Assembly (NCBI GenBank): GCA_963834685.1
Contig: CAWICW010000014.1
Coordinates: 1-64,000 of the forward strand
Source: Palsa-504 sp963834685
GTDB taxonomy: Bacteria; Actinomycetota; Actinomycetes; Streptosporangiales; Streptosporangiaceae
Reading direction: 5' to 3'
DNA: 64,000 nucleotides
In this document: one piece after another, positions 52,586 through 60,628 of the stretch
Layout: every line of letters begins with the position of its first letter
Position numbering within the stretch: position 1 is the first letter of the stretch
Translations under genes and position numbers: made by a program
The notes under the pieces: generated by a model
Database searches by the model: none
Told to the model about the DNA's origin: nothing
What the model saw: the letters and a program-made list of their open reading frames with translations, nothing else

Positions 52586-53518
52586 GTGACGGCCCGGCTC
52601 ACCCGGCGTCCTGGCGGTCCGGCCCGTCTGCGGGCCCTGCTGGATTCCGGCCAGACCATCGTGGCCCCGGGAGCGTTCGATCCGCTGTCGGCCCGGCTGG
52701 TGGAGGAGGCCGGGTTCCCGGCGGTGTACATGACCGGGTTCGGTGCCTCGGCGGCCCTCATCGGGCGGCCGGACGTGGGCCTGCTGACCATGACCGAGAT
52801 GGTCGGCAACGCCGGCCGGATCGCCGCGTGCGTGGACATCCCGGTCATCGCCGACGCGGACACCGGGTACGGCAACCCCCTGAACGTGATCCGCACCGTC
52901 GGCGCCTACGAGGCGGCCGGGGTCGCCGGGATCCACATCGAGGATCAGGTGGCCCCGAAGAAGTGCGGGCACATGGAGGGCAAGCTGGTCATCCCGGCCG
53001 GGGAGATGGTCGAGAAGGTCCGCGCGGCGGTCGAGGCTCGTACGCAGCCCGAGTTCGTGATCATCGCCCGGACGGACGCCCGGGCCGTGGAAGGCCTCGA
53101 GCGAGCCCTCCAGCGCGGGCGGATGTACCGCGAGGCCGGGGCCGACGCGCTGTTCATCGAGGCGTTGACCAGTGAGGCCGAAGCCGAGGCGGCGGTACAA
53201 GCCTTTCCCGGCGTGCCGCTGCTGTTCAACTGGGCGGAAGGCGGAAAGACTCCGCCGGTCAGCCTGGCCCGGGTCAAGGAACTGGGCTACCGGATCGTCA
53301 TCTTCCCGATCAGCACGTTGCTGGCGGCGACCGGGGCGATGCGGCGGATACTGCGGGAGATCGCCCAGGCGGGTACGCCCGTGGCGGCGATGGGTGAGTT
53401 GCCCACGTTCGCGGAGTTCGTGGATTTCATCGGGCTGCCCCAGGTGCGCGAGGCCGAACAGCGTTACGCGGTCAAGCGGGGGCCGGAGACCGGAGGTAGG
53501 GATGGCAGCGACATTTGA
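52586..53518 (+). CDS. Isocitrate lyase/PEP mutase-superfamily enzyme
   Basis: 310 residues, start GTG at 52586. 'GAFDPLSARLVEEAGFPAVY', 'IPVIADADTGYGNPLNVIRT', 'GIHIEDQVAPKKCGHMEGK' and 'IARTDARAVEGLERALQR' are the superfamily marks; K-K-C-G-H is the active-site loop with the catalytic Cys. Members include 2-methylisocitrate lyase, oxaloacetate hydrolase and carboxyphosphonoenolpyruvate mutase. The precise reaction is not set. It overlaps the following HbpS/GlcG-like gene by 17 bases, a common pairing for small-acid metabolism. Confidence 0.88.
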   Translation: MTARLTRRPGGPARLRALLDSGQTIVAPGAFDPLSARLVEEAGFPAVYMTGFGASAALIGRPDVGLLTMTEMVGNAGRIAACVDIPVIADADTGYGNPLNVIRTVGAYEAAGVAGIHIEDQVAPKKCGHMEGKLVIPAGEMVEKVRAAVEARTQPEFVIIARTDARAVEGLERALQRGRMYREAGADALFIEALTSEAEAEAAVQAFPGVPLLFNWAEGGKTPPVSLARVKELGYRIVIFPISTLLAATGAMRRILREIAQAGTPVAAMGELPTFAEFVDFIGLPQVREAEQRYAVKRGPETGGRDGSDI

Positions 53519-53930
53519 GCGGCCCAGCGTGACTACGACGCTGGCCAAGGCCATGATCGAGGCGGCGGAGCGGAAGGCGGCCGAGATGGGCCAGCCCTTC
53601 GTGATCGCGATCGTGGACGACAGCGGGGTGCTGAAGGCGTTCAGCCGCATGGACGGCGCGCCCCTGCTGTCCGTCCAGGTTGCCCAGGACAAGGCGTACA
53701 CGGCGGTCGGTTTCGGCCTGGCCACCGACGGATGGCACGACTTCGTCAAGGACGATCCGCCGCTGGCCATGGGCGCGGCTCCCGGGATCGACCGGCTGAT
53801 CGTGTTCGGCGGCGGGTATCCGATCAAGGTCGGCGACGCGGTGGTCGGCGCGATTGGCGTCAGCGGCGGCCATTACAGCCAGGACATGGATGTCGCCCAG
53901 GCCGGCCTGTCAGCTCTCGCCGTCTTCTGA
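53502..53930 (+). CDS. GlcG/HbpS-family heme-binding or accessory protein
   Basis: 142 residues from an ATG preceded by CGGAGGTAGGG. It shows 'AKAMIEAAERKAAEMGQPFV', 'AIVDDSGVLKAFSRMDGAPL', 'KAYTAVGFGLATDGWHDFVK', and a Gly-rich end 'GDAVVGAIGVSGGHYSQDMD'. The family comprises GlcG of glycolate operons and HbpS of Streptomyces. Start overlaps the previous gene by 17 bases, showing an operon. Role here is probably auxiliary to the lyase-like enzyme. Confidence 0.88.
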   Translation: MAATFERPSVTTTLAKAMIEAAERKAAEMGQPFVIAIVDDSGVLKAFSRMDGAPLLSVQVAQDKAYTAVGFGLATDGWHDFVKDDPPLAMGAAPGIDRLIVFGGGYPIKVGDAVVGAIGVSGGHYSQDMDVAQAGLSALAVF

Positions 53931-53974
53931 ACGGCCTAAACCCCCGCTCCACTTCCGCCCCCGAGGAGGCACGA

Positions 53975-54664
53975 ATGACGACCGATGCCGGAGCCGCGTC
54001 CACCCCCCCGACGCTGCAGACGTTCAACCTTGATGACCTGGCCGTGTATACCGCTGAGCAGGCCTTCCCCTCCACCGCCAGCCCCGACTTCCGGGTCTTT
54101 TACGTCGGCCGTGATGACGTTCACGGGGTCCTGATGCACCTGTACACCCGGGTGAGCCTGAGCGTGAAGATGAACATGTTCGGCTACGACGACGATGCCC
54201 TCAACAATGTGCTGATGGGCCTCGTGCGGAACCCGTCGGTGATGGTTCAGGTCACGCTGGACAAATCACAGGCCACGTGCCCGACCGAGAAGGCCATTCT
54301 CAGCTCCGACGTCGGGCAGGACGCGCAGGGCTTCGCCAATGACTTCGCCGTGGGCGATTCGCCCACCGATCAGATCAGCCACACCAAGGGCGGGATCCTG
54401 GACGGCATCGTCGCCTTCGAAGGGTCGACGAACTGGTCATCGTCGGGCGAGGGCGTCGGCATCAGCCTCACTGCCGCAAAGCAAGCGCCCGGGTTCAAGG
54501 CGCAGAACAATACGCTCGCCGTGTACGTGAATCCGTACGAGATCGCCAAGTTCGCCGCGCGGCTGGACTATGAGCACGCCGTGGCGGGTGCGCAACCCCA
54601 GCCGAGCTTTCCCGCTACCGCTACCGCTACCGCTACCGCGGCTGCTGCGGCGGCGTCGTCGTAG
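53975..54664 (+). CDS. Single-HKD phospholipase D-like protein
   Basis: 229 residues, ATG with GAGGAGG upstream. One exact HKD motif, H136-x-K138-x4-D143-x6-G-x2-N153 ('HTKGGILDGIVAFEGSTN'), lies in the second half; the first half carries no second motif. Single-motif members, such as Nuc, work as dimers on nucleic acid or phospholipid. The C-terminus ends in 'ATATATATAAAAAASS', encoded by a cta-ccg repeat (about 54617-54640). That tail overlaps the convergent thioesterase gene by 32 bases. No signal peptide seen. Confidence 0.75.
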   Translation: MTTDAGAASTPPTLQTFNLDDLAVYTAEQAFPSTASPDFRVFYVGRDDVHGVLMHLYTRVSLSVKMNMFGYDDDALNNVLMGLVRNPSVMVQVTLDKSQATCPTEKAILSSDVGQDAQGFANDFAVGDSPTDQISHTKGGILDGIVAFEGSTNWSSSGEGVGISLTAAKQAPGFKAQNNTLAVYVNPYEIAKFAARLDYEHAVAGAQPQPSFPATATATATAAAAAASS

Positions 54665-55046
54665 CCGCCCCGGCGGCCGCCAGCCGCAGGCGCTCGGCTT
54701 CGCTGAACGGGATGGGCTGACGCTGGCCGGAGTCCCAGCGGACGGTGACCACGCGCGCCTCGGCCGCCACTTCCCCCGAGGGGGTCAGGATCGTTTCACG
54801 AGTGGTCAGGCTCGCGGTGCCCAGCCGTTCGGCCAGTATCCGCACCCTGACCTGCCGGTCCGGATGGCGGACCTCGGCGCGCAGGTCTACCTCGACCCTG
54901 GCCACCACGTAACTGGGATCGGCCCCGATGACCTGCGCGTAGAACGCATCCCTGGCCTCCTCGAGGTAGGTGAGGAACACCGCGTGGTTGACGTGTCCCT
55001 GGGCGTCCGTGTCACGCCACCTGACCGGGACCAGGCGCTCGAACAC
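54633..55046 (-). CDS. 4-hydroxybenzoyl-CoA thioesterase-like hot-dog protein
   Basis: 137 residues from a GTG at 55046. The hot-dog core has 'VRWRDTDAQGHVNHAVFLTY' (catalytic Asp14), 'LEEARDAFYAQVIG' and 'RVEVDLRAEVRHPDRQVRVR'. It hydrolyses an acyl-CoA thioester in the cytoplasm. The last 35 residues overlap the repeat region of the convergent PLD-like gene. It starts 7 bases after the dienelactone-hydrolase stop and is cotranscribed with it. Confidence 0.88.
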   Translation of the reverse strand: MFERLVPVRWRDTDAQGHVNHAVFLTYLEEARDAFYAQVIGADPSYVVARVEVDLRAEVRHPDRQVRVRILAERLGTASLTTRETILTPSGEVAAEARVVTVRWDSGQRQPIPFSEAERLRLAAAGAATTTPPQQPR

Positions 55047-55052
55047 CGCGGC

Positions 55053-55631
55053 CTACCGCGCGCGCAGGAAGTCGAGCACGCGCCGGATCAAGAGCGCGGT
55101 GGCATCGGGGTCGTAGGACGGCAGCGAGCTGTCGGCGAAGTAGTGCTGGTCGCCGGGATAGAGGAACAGCTCCGCGTCCTCGGCCTGCTCGACGAGCTCG
55201 CGGGCGGCGTCGATGTCGCCTTCGCCGACGAAGATCGGATCGGCATCCATCCCATGGACCTGGGCCGGCACTCCCTCGGGCCAGCCGGAGCCGAACGCCG
55301 AGACCGGGACGCACGAATAGAAGAGCAGCGCTCCCCGCGCGCCCGGCCGCGTCTGCGCCAGCTTCTGGGCCGGGAGCGCGCCGAGGGAGAAGCCGGCGTA
55401 CACCAGCTCGGCGGGCAGCCCTTGGACGGCCCGGACGCCTCGCCCGATCACCTCGTCGGGGAAGCCGATGTCCTCGGCGTAGCGCATGCCCTCATCGATG
55501 GTGGCGAAGGTGCGGCCGTCGAACAGGTCGGGCGTGTGCACGGTGTGCCCGGCCCGGCGTAGCTCGTCGGCGAACGCGACGACGCCGGGGGTCAGTCCCT
55601 GCGCGTGGTGGAAGAGCGCCACCTCGGCCAT
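55053..55631 (-). CDS. Dienelactone hydrolase-family protein
   Basis: About 192 residues from the ATG at 55631. Fold and active site fit the family: nucleophile elbow 'VYAGFSLGALPAQKLAQ' (Ser about 82), acid near 'DADPIFVGEGDID', and base histidine in 'FLYPGDQHYFADSS'. Classic dienelactone hydrolases use Cys; Ser here places it with the DLH-like esterases. Substrate not known. Operon with the thioesterase that follows it. Confidence 0.86.
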   Translation of the reverse strand: MAEVALFHHAQGLTPGVVAFADELRRAGHTVHTPDLFDGRTFATIDEGMRYAEDIGFPDEVIGRGVRAVQGLPAELVYAGFSLGALPAQKLAQTRPGARGALLFYSCVPVSAFGSGWPEGVPAQVHGMDADPIFVGEGDIDAARELVEQAEDAELFLYPGDQHYFADSSLPSYDPDATALLIRRVLDFLRAR

Positions 55632-55720
55632 CTCCACGCTCCTGTTCCTGTGCCGGGGGAAGGAGGGTTATGACCCAACCCTATCGATGGCCCGCCACGT
55701 GAGCGTGCTGGTCGATGCGG

Positions 55721-56773
55721 TCAGCCGCTGATCATCGACCCCACGTCGAAGCCGGGAAAGCCGAGGAACTGCCGCATCACGTCGGCCACCCGCTGGATGC
55801 GGACCACGTCGACCGGCCCGGTCGGATAGCTGTCCAGCGCCATCACCGCCGCCGTCTCCCGGGAGACTCCGAGCGGCGAGGGCAGCGTCTCCATCGCCTG
55901 TTCCACGGCGGCCCGGTCGGTGTCCGCGATCGCCTGGCCCTGCTCGAATGCTGCGCGGAACGCGGCCAGTGTCACCGGATGCTGCGCGGCCCATTGCCGG
56001 GTCACGGCGCACCCCTGAACCGGGAAGGCCACGGTGGCGCCCTGATCCAGGTCGGCGAGCAACGTGACGCCCAGCGACTGTTCGGCCTGGCTGGCGAACG
56101 GCTCGGGCAGCACCGCCGCGGCGATCTTCCCGGCCTTGAGCATCGCGGCCATCTCAGGCAGCGGGTAGTACGCGAAATGCACGCCGGACACGCTCAGCCC
56201 GTTGTCGGCCAGCGCGGAAGCGGCCAGCAGGTACAGGATGTTTCCCGGCGCGTTGACCCCGATGACCTTGCCTTCCAAGGCGGCCAGCGTCCGGATGTGC
56301 GAGCCGGGCATCACGTACAGGCCCTGGGCGCCCGTTTCCATCACCGAGCCCTCGGCGAAAATGTCCAGGTCCGCGGCGACCGTGCCGCTGCTGGCCGAGG
56401 AAGACCGCTTGCCCTGGTTGTAGTTCTCCTGCGCCTGGATGTAGCTGACGTAGTTGCCGCAAGAGATGTCGATCCGGTCGAGCGGCTGGTCGAGCGCCTG
56501 GGCGTTGATGACCGTCTCGGAACTGACCGCCGGGATGAAGGTGACGTGCAGGCCGCGCGCCGCGAACAAGCCCCGGTGCAGCGCCACGAAGAAGCCGGCC
56601 GAGTCGACGGCCGGTACCACCGCCACGTTCAGGTCCGGCTCTTCGATGACCGACGGAGCGGCATCCCCGCCGCCGGTAAACCTGGGCAGGAACAGGATCG
56701 CCAAGACTGCGACCGCCACCACGGCACCCACGACCTCGGCACCGCGGACGGCCCGCATGAACCTACGCGCCAT
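55721..56773 (-). CDS. ABC-type solute-binding protein, NMT1/SsuA-like
   Basis: 350 residues. An uncleaved-looking membrane anchor ('AEVVGAVVAVAVLAILFLPR') replaces the usual lipobox. The mature part has 'VAVVPAVDSAGFFVALHRGL', 'YVSYIQAQENYNQGKRSSSA', 'VIGVNAPGNILYLLAASALA' and 'IAAAVLPEPFASQAEQSLGV', typical of nitrate/sulfonate/taurine/thiamine-precursor binding proteins. No permease or ATPase gene is next to it, so it is an orphan or works with a distant system. Confidence 0.85.
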   Translation of the reverse strand: MARRFMRAVRGAEVVGAVVAVAVLAILFLPRFTGGGDAAPSVIEEPDLNVAVVPAVDSAGFFVALHRGLFAARGLHVTFIPAVSSETVINAQALDQPLDRIDISCGNYVSYIQAQENYNQGKRSSSASSGTVAADLDIFAEGSVMETGAQGLYVMPGSHIRTLAALEGKVIGVNAPGNILYLLAASALADNGLSVSGVHFAYYPLPEMAAMLKAGKIAAAVLPEPFASQAEQSLGVTLLADLDQGATVAFPVQGCAVTRQWAAQHPVTLAAFRAAFEQGQAIADTDRAAVEQAMETLPSPLGVSRETAAVMALDSYPTGPVDVVRIQRVADVMRQFLGFPGFDVGSMISG

Positions 56774-56941
56774 CGTCGTTCCTCCCTCTTCTCAGGGTCG
56801 ACAAAGACATCACGGGCACAGATCAGCCCCCGGGACCGCCTGCGGGCTCGAGCTGATCCGGATAGCGCTGGCTACTCTGCGCTGCTTCCGGGGAAAGATC
56901 CGGGCCAATACGGATGCGCCCAGCGCCGGTTGCACGAAAAA

Positions 56942-56960
56942 TGTTGCTGCAAGTTGCAGC
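56942..56960. promoter_or_regulatory. Palindrome ttgctgcaagttgcagcaa
   Basis: A 19-base near-perfect palindrome upstream of the solute-binding protein gene on the minus strand, in an AT-richer setting. It could be a regulator-binding site, but no regulator gene is adjacent. Confidence 0.35.
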
Positions 56961-57055
56961 AAGAGACATCGGTCAGCTGACCGATCTTGTTAGCCGAGGC
57001 GCCTCAAACCACCCGGGCCAGCGCCAGCCACCCAGGGCGACCCCACGCAGCAAAA

Positions 57056-57088
57056 CGGCCGGGCCGGAGACACTCTCCGGCCCGGCCG
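57056..57088 (-). terminator. GC-rich hairpin terminator
   Basis: Perfect 15-base stem (57056-57070 with 57074-57088) around a 3-base loop, followed on the minus strand by GTTTTGC. It lies just after the end of the gene at 57125-58528 and should terminate it. Confidence 0.75.
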
Positions 57089-57124
57089 CAATAAGAACAG
57101 GTGACCGCGCTTATACGCGATGCC

Positions 57125-58528
57125 TCAGAAGGAGGCTACCTGCGGGGCGGTGTTCAGTATCGCTATGGTGGCCGCGCCGGCCCCGTTGGTCGTCACGGTG
57201 ACGGGCTGGTGCAGGCCGAAGTTCGCGCAGTTGAGGTTGTCGAACGATGAGGCCAGCCGGTTCGCCATGAAGGTGAACAGGGTGTCACCCACCGTGGGCA
57301 CCGGCGAGGGCCAGGCGGCGAACACGCTCTCGTTGGCCGCGATGAACGGCGTCTGGATGTTGACCATGTTCTGGCAGAACATCTGCGGGCTGCTGCTCGC
57401 GTCGGTCTGGCTGTCGACCGGCGCCTGCCCGATCTGAGCCCGGTAGAGGTCGGTCTTGGCCTGGTCCCACTGGCCGCCGTTGTCCAGCACCATCTCGTCG
57501 TTCTCCGGGACCAGGGCCACGGCCTTGGGCTGGTTCCTGGCCGCGAGCAGTTCGTCCAGCGCCTGGGAGGTAGCCATCCTGCCCTTGTTCCCCAGGTCGG
57601 GCGCCATCAGCGGGGTGCAGCCGAGTGCCGGGTCCAGGAAGTCGTCGACCAGGGCATTGTCGCTGCCGTTGACCACCACCTGGGCGCCCTTCATACGAGC
57701 CGCGTTGGTCGCGTTGTCCTGCGCGGTCTGGCCGGTGGCCGGATTGATCAGGTACTTGGTGGTCACGTTGTCACTGGGGTCCTGGTCGATCATGTCGAAG
57801 TTCCGTGTCGTGGGGCACTCGCGGCCCGTGCCCAGCACGCCCGCGGTCGCCACCATGTTCCTGGACATTCCGGCCGACGGAATGGTCAGCCGTCCGGTCC
57901 GCTCCAGGCGGAAGGCCGCGTTGAAGAAGTTCGCGCCGTTGCAGAACGACACCTGCCCGAAGGGCGATCCCGGCATGCCGTCGGTGCAGTCGCCCTGGCT
58001 GAGCGCATCGGGCGTCGCGCCGACCTGGATCAGGAACGTGCCGTTGAACCCGAAGTCGATGGTGACGATCGCGCCCTTCGGCAGCTTGGGCACCACCGGC
58101 GCGACGGCCGGCGTGGTGCCCTTGGTGATGACCAGGGGGTTGTACACGTACAGCGCCCCGGTGTGCGGGTCCAGGATGGTGGCCTGGACGAACGCGCCCA
58201 GGTTAAGCGAATTGATCATCTGGCAGCCGGTGGCCGCAGGTGACCCGCCGGCCGCCCCGGTGAGCTGGTACGGCGTAGCCAGGCCCCTCGCGGTCAGCGG
58301 GTGGGCCGGGACGATGATGTCGCAGGTGTCCTCGATGGCCGAGGACGAGACGACCGCCGAGCCCGAGGACCCCGCCGAGCGGAGCTTCGGGGCACCGTGT
58401 CCGGACGCGCCGACCACGATTCCGACCGTCACGCCCAGCGCCATCACGGCCGCGACCGGGATGGCAATACGCGCCGCACGATTGTTTCTACCGCGCCGCC
58501 GTCGCGCCGATCGAAGACCGCTGAGCAC
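57125..58528 (-). CDS. Large secreted or surface protein of unknown function
   Basis: 467 residues. A basic N-region and membrane helix ('RIAIPVAAVMALGVTVGIVV') direct it out of the cytoplasm. The exported part has eight or more cysteines and regularly spaced beta-type segments: 'CDIIVPAHPLTARGLATPYQ', 'ATILDPHTGALYVYNPLVIT', 'FNAAFRLERTGRLTIPSAGM', 'ECPTTRNFDMIDQDPSDNVT', 'ALVPENDEMVLDNGGQWDQA'. I do not recognise a family. It is a single gene with a strong terminator. Confidence 0.8.
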   Translation of the reverse strand: MLSGLRSARRRRGRNNRAARIAIPVAAVMALGVTVGIVVGASGHGAPKLRSAGSSGSAVVSSSAIEDTCDIIVPAHPLTARGLATPYQLTGAAGGSPAATGCQMINSLNLGAFVQATILDPHTGALYVYNPLVITKGTTPAVAPVVPKLPKGAIVTIDFGFNGTFLIQVGATPDALSQGDCTDGMPGSPFGQVSFCNGANFFNAAFRLERTGRLTIPSAGMSRNMVATAGVLGTGRECPTTRNFDMIDQDPSDNVTTKYLINPATGQTAQDNATNAARMKGAQVVVNGSDNALVDDFLDPALGCTPLMAPDLGNKGRMATSQALDELLAARNQPKAVALVPENDEMVLDNGGQWDQAKTDLYRAQIGQAPVDSQTDASSSPQMFCQNMVNIQTPFIAANESVFAAWPSPVPTVGDTLFTFMANRLASSFDNLNCANFGLHQPVTVTTNGAGAATIAILNTAPQVASF

Positions 58529-59079
58529 TCAGCCCACCTCCATTGGTCCACCCTGGAATGCTCTCCGGCGCACACGGTAGACCAGCGACGATGCCGAGAT
58601 CAGGAACTTTGGAAGATTCACATCTTGTCCGTTTTTCGGCGCGGGCCGACGCTATTTCGCGGCAATTCATTGCGAAGTTCTTACGTCGCAGGTTACGGCC
58701 GTGAAGCCGACCTGGAATCGCCTCGTGATCAGGCCAGCCCGCGTCGGCCGAACGCGACCGCGCCCAGCTGCGAACGGAGAGTATTTATAACGATTCTCTT
58801 CGTAGCGGCGGGTTCTTACGGCGCGATTACAGGCCCCGGCCGTAATCCGGACGCTTTTTTGGCCGAACGGGGCGTGGTGCCCGCACCCGCACTCCCTTGA
58901 CGTTAAGCCGGGCGCCGGCGGCGAGCCGGCGCCCGCCCCAGGCGCCGGCTCGCCGCCGGAGTCCCCGTCGCGCGGGACGTCACCACTACCGGCGCGAACG
59001 CGGGGACAGCACCCGGGCGAGAGATGACGGAGTGGAGATGCTTCGCATCTGACCACCTCCCGCCCGGATGCGTCCCCAT
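58529..59079. other. intergenic stretch with GC-rich hairpin
   Basis: About 550 bases with no supported gene. A perfect 10-base hairpin (gggcgccggc/gccggcgccc, 58910-58934) sits among several related gccggcg runs. The AT-rich segment near 58780-58805 is a possible promoter. Confidence 0.45.
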
Positions 59080-59298
59080 TTAACGGCAGGCGCGTGCAGG
59101 GGAGTTGTCGCTGGCGTGGTGAACCGGTGAAGAACCGGTCGGTCCGGCTTCACCGCCGGCGCCGGCGTGGTAAGCCAGGGACAGTTCGGTGAGTTCCTCG
59201 AGCCGGGCCTGCCATCGTGCCTCCAGCAGCGCCCGCCACTGCGGGCCGTCCAGTACCGGCGTCGTCACTGCCGTGCTTCGCTCTTCTGTGGGCATCAT
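59080..59298 (-). CDS. Small protein, possibly a truncated DksA/TraR-like N-terminus
   Basis: 72 residues; a second ATG immediately follows the first, and an AGGAG lies six bases before it. The helical part 'WRALLEARWQARLEELTELS' with 'LAYHAGAG' looks like the coiled-coil beginning of actinobacterial DksA/TraR-like proteins, whose zinc finger would come later. Here the sequence turns into Ser/Pro-rich tail instead. Either it is a truncated remnant or a short independent gene. Confidence 0.4.
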   Translation of the reverse strand: MMPTEERSTAVTTPVLDGPQWRALLEARWQARLEELTELSLAYHAGAGGEAGPTGSSPVHHASDNSPARACR

Positions 59299-59599
59299 GC
59301 TCCTGCGGGGTCGAGGTGCTGCCCATCACTGCAGCCGACGGCCGTGCCGGCCCGGTGAAGCCGTTGTGGTGACGGCGTGGAAACCCGTATCTCCACACGA
59401 TTTCCACATCCCGTGCATCCGGCCTGCGCAGGCTCGTCCCCCGGGCCGCACCGCGCTTATATGGTGACCGCGCCGCCGACTTGCGGCTGGCCGGTACGAC
59501 ACGCCGGGTTGCCATTGCGTTAAATCCCGTAACGATGCCCGCGGTTCCGGGATAATCGACACGCATACCCGTAGTTGAGCGCCTGAGTGGAGAGAGCAG
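59299..59599. other. intergenic stretch
   Basis: About 300 bases between divergent small genes. No gene seen. The region 59380-59420 has repeated tccaca words, but these do not form a DnaA-box cluster. Confidence 0.4.
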
Positions 59600-59881
59600 T
59601 TGATCAAGACAACCAGGCCCGGGCAGGACGGCACCGTCCGCGTTACCTTCGCGCTGCCCGCCGACGAGCCTGACGGCGCGGTGTCGGTGGTCGGCAACTT
59701 CAACGACTGGGATCCGTTCGCCCACCCGTTGCGGCGGCGCGCGAACCGCACCCGGAGCGCCGTGGTGACGGTCCCGGTCGGCAGCACGCTGCACTTCCGC
59801 TACCTCGCCGAAGGCGGGAGATGGTTCGACGACGAGACCCTCTCCGTGCCCGACGGCCAGGACGTGGCCATCACGATCTGA
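59600..59881 (+). CDS. Free-standing CBM48/AMPK-type glycogen-binding domain protein
   Basis: 93 residues from a TTG at 59600 with GGAGAGAGCAG upstream. The whole protein is one isoamylase early-set domain: 'VRVTFALPADEPDGAVSVVG', 'NFNDWDPFAHPLRRR', 'TVPVGSTLHFRYLAEGGRWF', ending 'DDETLSVPDGQDVAITI'. The W in 'NDWDP' and following residues are the usual glycan contact. Normally this module is fused to glycogen-active enzymes or AMPK-beta; here no partner is attached. It may target another protein to glycogen. Confidence 0.85.
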   Translation: MIKTTRPGQDGTVRVTFALPADEPDGAVSVVGNFNDWDPFAHPLRRRANRTRSAVVTVPVGSTLHFRYLAEGGRWFDDETLSVPDGQDVAITI

Positions 59882-59928
59882 TCCAGGCCAGGCCGCCAGC
59901 AGCCTGAGGTCGTCTAGGCTCTGCGGAC

Positions 59929-60381
59929 ATGCCCAGGCTGCTGGTCGTTCATCACACACCTTCGCCTGCCCTGCAGGCGATGTTCGAGGCTGCGGTCAGT
60001 GGTTCACGGACCGACGAGATCGACGGCGTCGAAGTCGCTGTCCGCCCGGCCCTGACCGCGGCCGTGGTCGACGTGCTGGAGGCCGACGGCTACCTGCTCG
60101 GCACCCCGGCCAACATCGGCTACATGTCCGGTGCCCTCAAGCACTTCTTCGACGGCATCTACTACCCGTGCCTGGAGGCCACTCGGCGACGGCCGTACGG
60201 CCTGTACGTGCACGGCGCCTCGGACACCGGCGGTGCCGTGCGCGCCGTGGAGTCGATCGCCACCGGCCTGCAGTGGCGGAAGGTCCGGCCGCCGGTCTGT
60301 GTTACCGCGGCTCCCAGCAGGCCGGATCTGGAGGCCTGCTGGGAGCTTGGCGCGCTGCTGGCGGCGGAGGTGGCCGGCTAG
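59929..60381 (+). CDS. Flavodoxin-like/NAD(P)H-dependent FMN reductase-type protein
   Basis: 150 residues. It starts 'MPRLLVVHHTPSPALQAMFE', the phosphate loop of a flavodoxin fold, with 'LEADGYLLGTPANIGYMSGA' and 'LKHFFDGIYYPCLEA' typical of FMN-dependent NAD(P)H reductases. 'YGLYVHGASDTGGAVRAVES' completes the core. It probably carries out two-electron transfer to a quinone or azo-like substrate. It is not linked tightly to a neighbour. Confidence 0.85.
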   Translation: MPRLLVVHHTPSPALQAMFEAAVSGSRTDEIDGVEVAVRPALTAAVVDVLEADGYLLGTPANIGYMSGALKHFFDGIYYPCLEATRRRPYGLYVHGASDTGGAVRAVESIATGLQWRKVRPPVCVTAAPSRPDLEACWELGALLAAEVAG

Positions 60382-60456
60382 GCCGAGGTGGCAGCCGAAC
60401 GGCCCGGGTGTGACGAGGCCTCCCGAGATACGGGTTCTGGCCAGGCAGGACAGGCC

Positions 60457-60627
60457 ATGACGGATCCCGACTTCCACGTCTGCGCGGCGGCCCGCTCGGT
60501 GTGGGACAACAACCAGAACGCTAGCCAGTTCGGCCTGCGCTGGACCGGCCCCTTCGATCAGGCCGACGCCGCCCGGCGGAGCTCGGCCCTGGACAGCCTG
60601 GACGCCGCCGTCGCCCTAGCGGGCTAG
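60457..60627 (+). pseudogene. GH76 C-terminal remnant
   Basis: 56 codons reading 'SVWDNNQNASQFGLRWTGPF' and 'DQADAARRSSALDSLDAAVA'. This aligns with the last 45 residues of the intact GH76 at 48533-49576 ('VGLAWTGPFDRADAVRQGSA'). The catalytic domain is missing. The ATG lacks a ribosome site. It shows that a second GH76 gene once existed here. Confidence 0.6.
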
Positions 60628-60628
60628 C

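Larger units (their letters stand above)
56774..57124. other. intergenic stretch with terminator
   Basis: About 350 bases between two minus-strand genes. It contains the terminator of the 57125-58528 gene and presumably the solute-binding protein promoter. The stretch near 56935-56970 (aaaaatgttgctgcaagttgcagcaag) holds a tight palindrome ttgctgcaagttgcagcaa that may be an operator. Confidence 0.5.

Noticed and set aside
52381..52896. 172-residue N-terminal extension of the YfhO-family protein
   Set aside because: The extension overlaps the start of the lyase-family gene on the other strand and lacks membrane or domain character; the ATG at 52380 fits the family.
58910..58934. GC hairpin considered as a terminator
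   Set aside because: No T tract and no gene ends beside it.
59380..59420. tccaca words considered as DnaA boxes or an origin
   Set aside because: They do not match the TTATCCACA consensus and no dnaA or dnaN gene is near.
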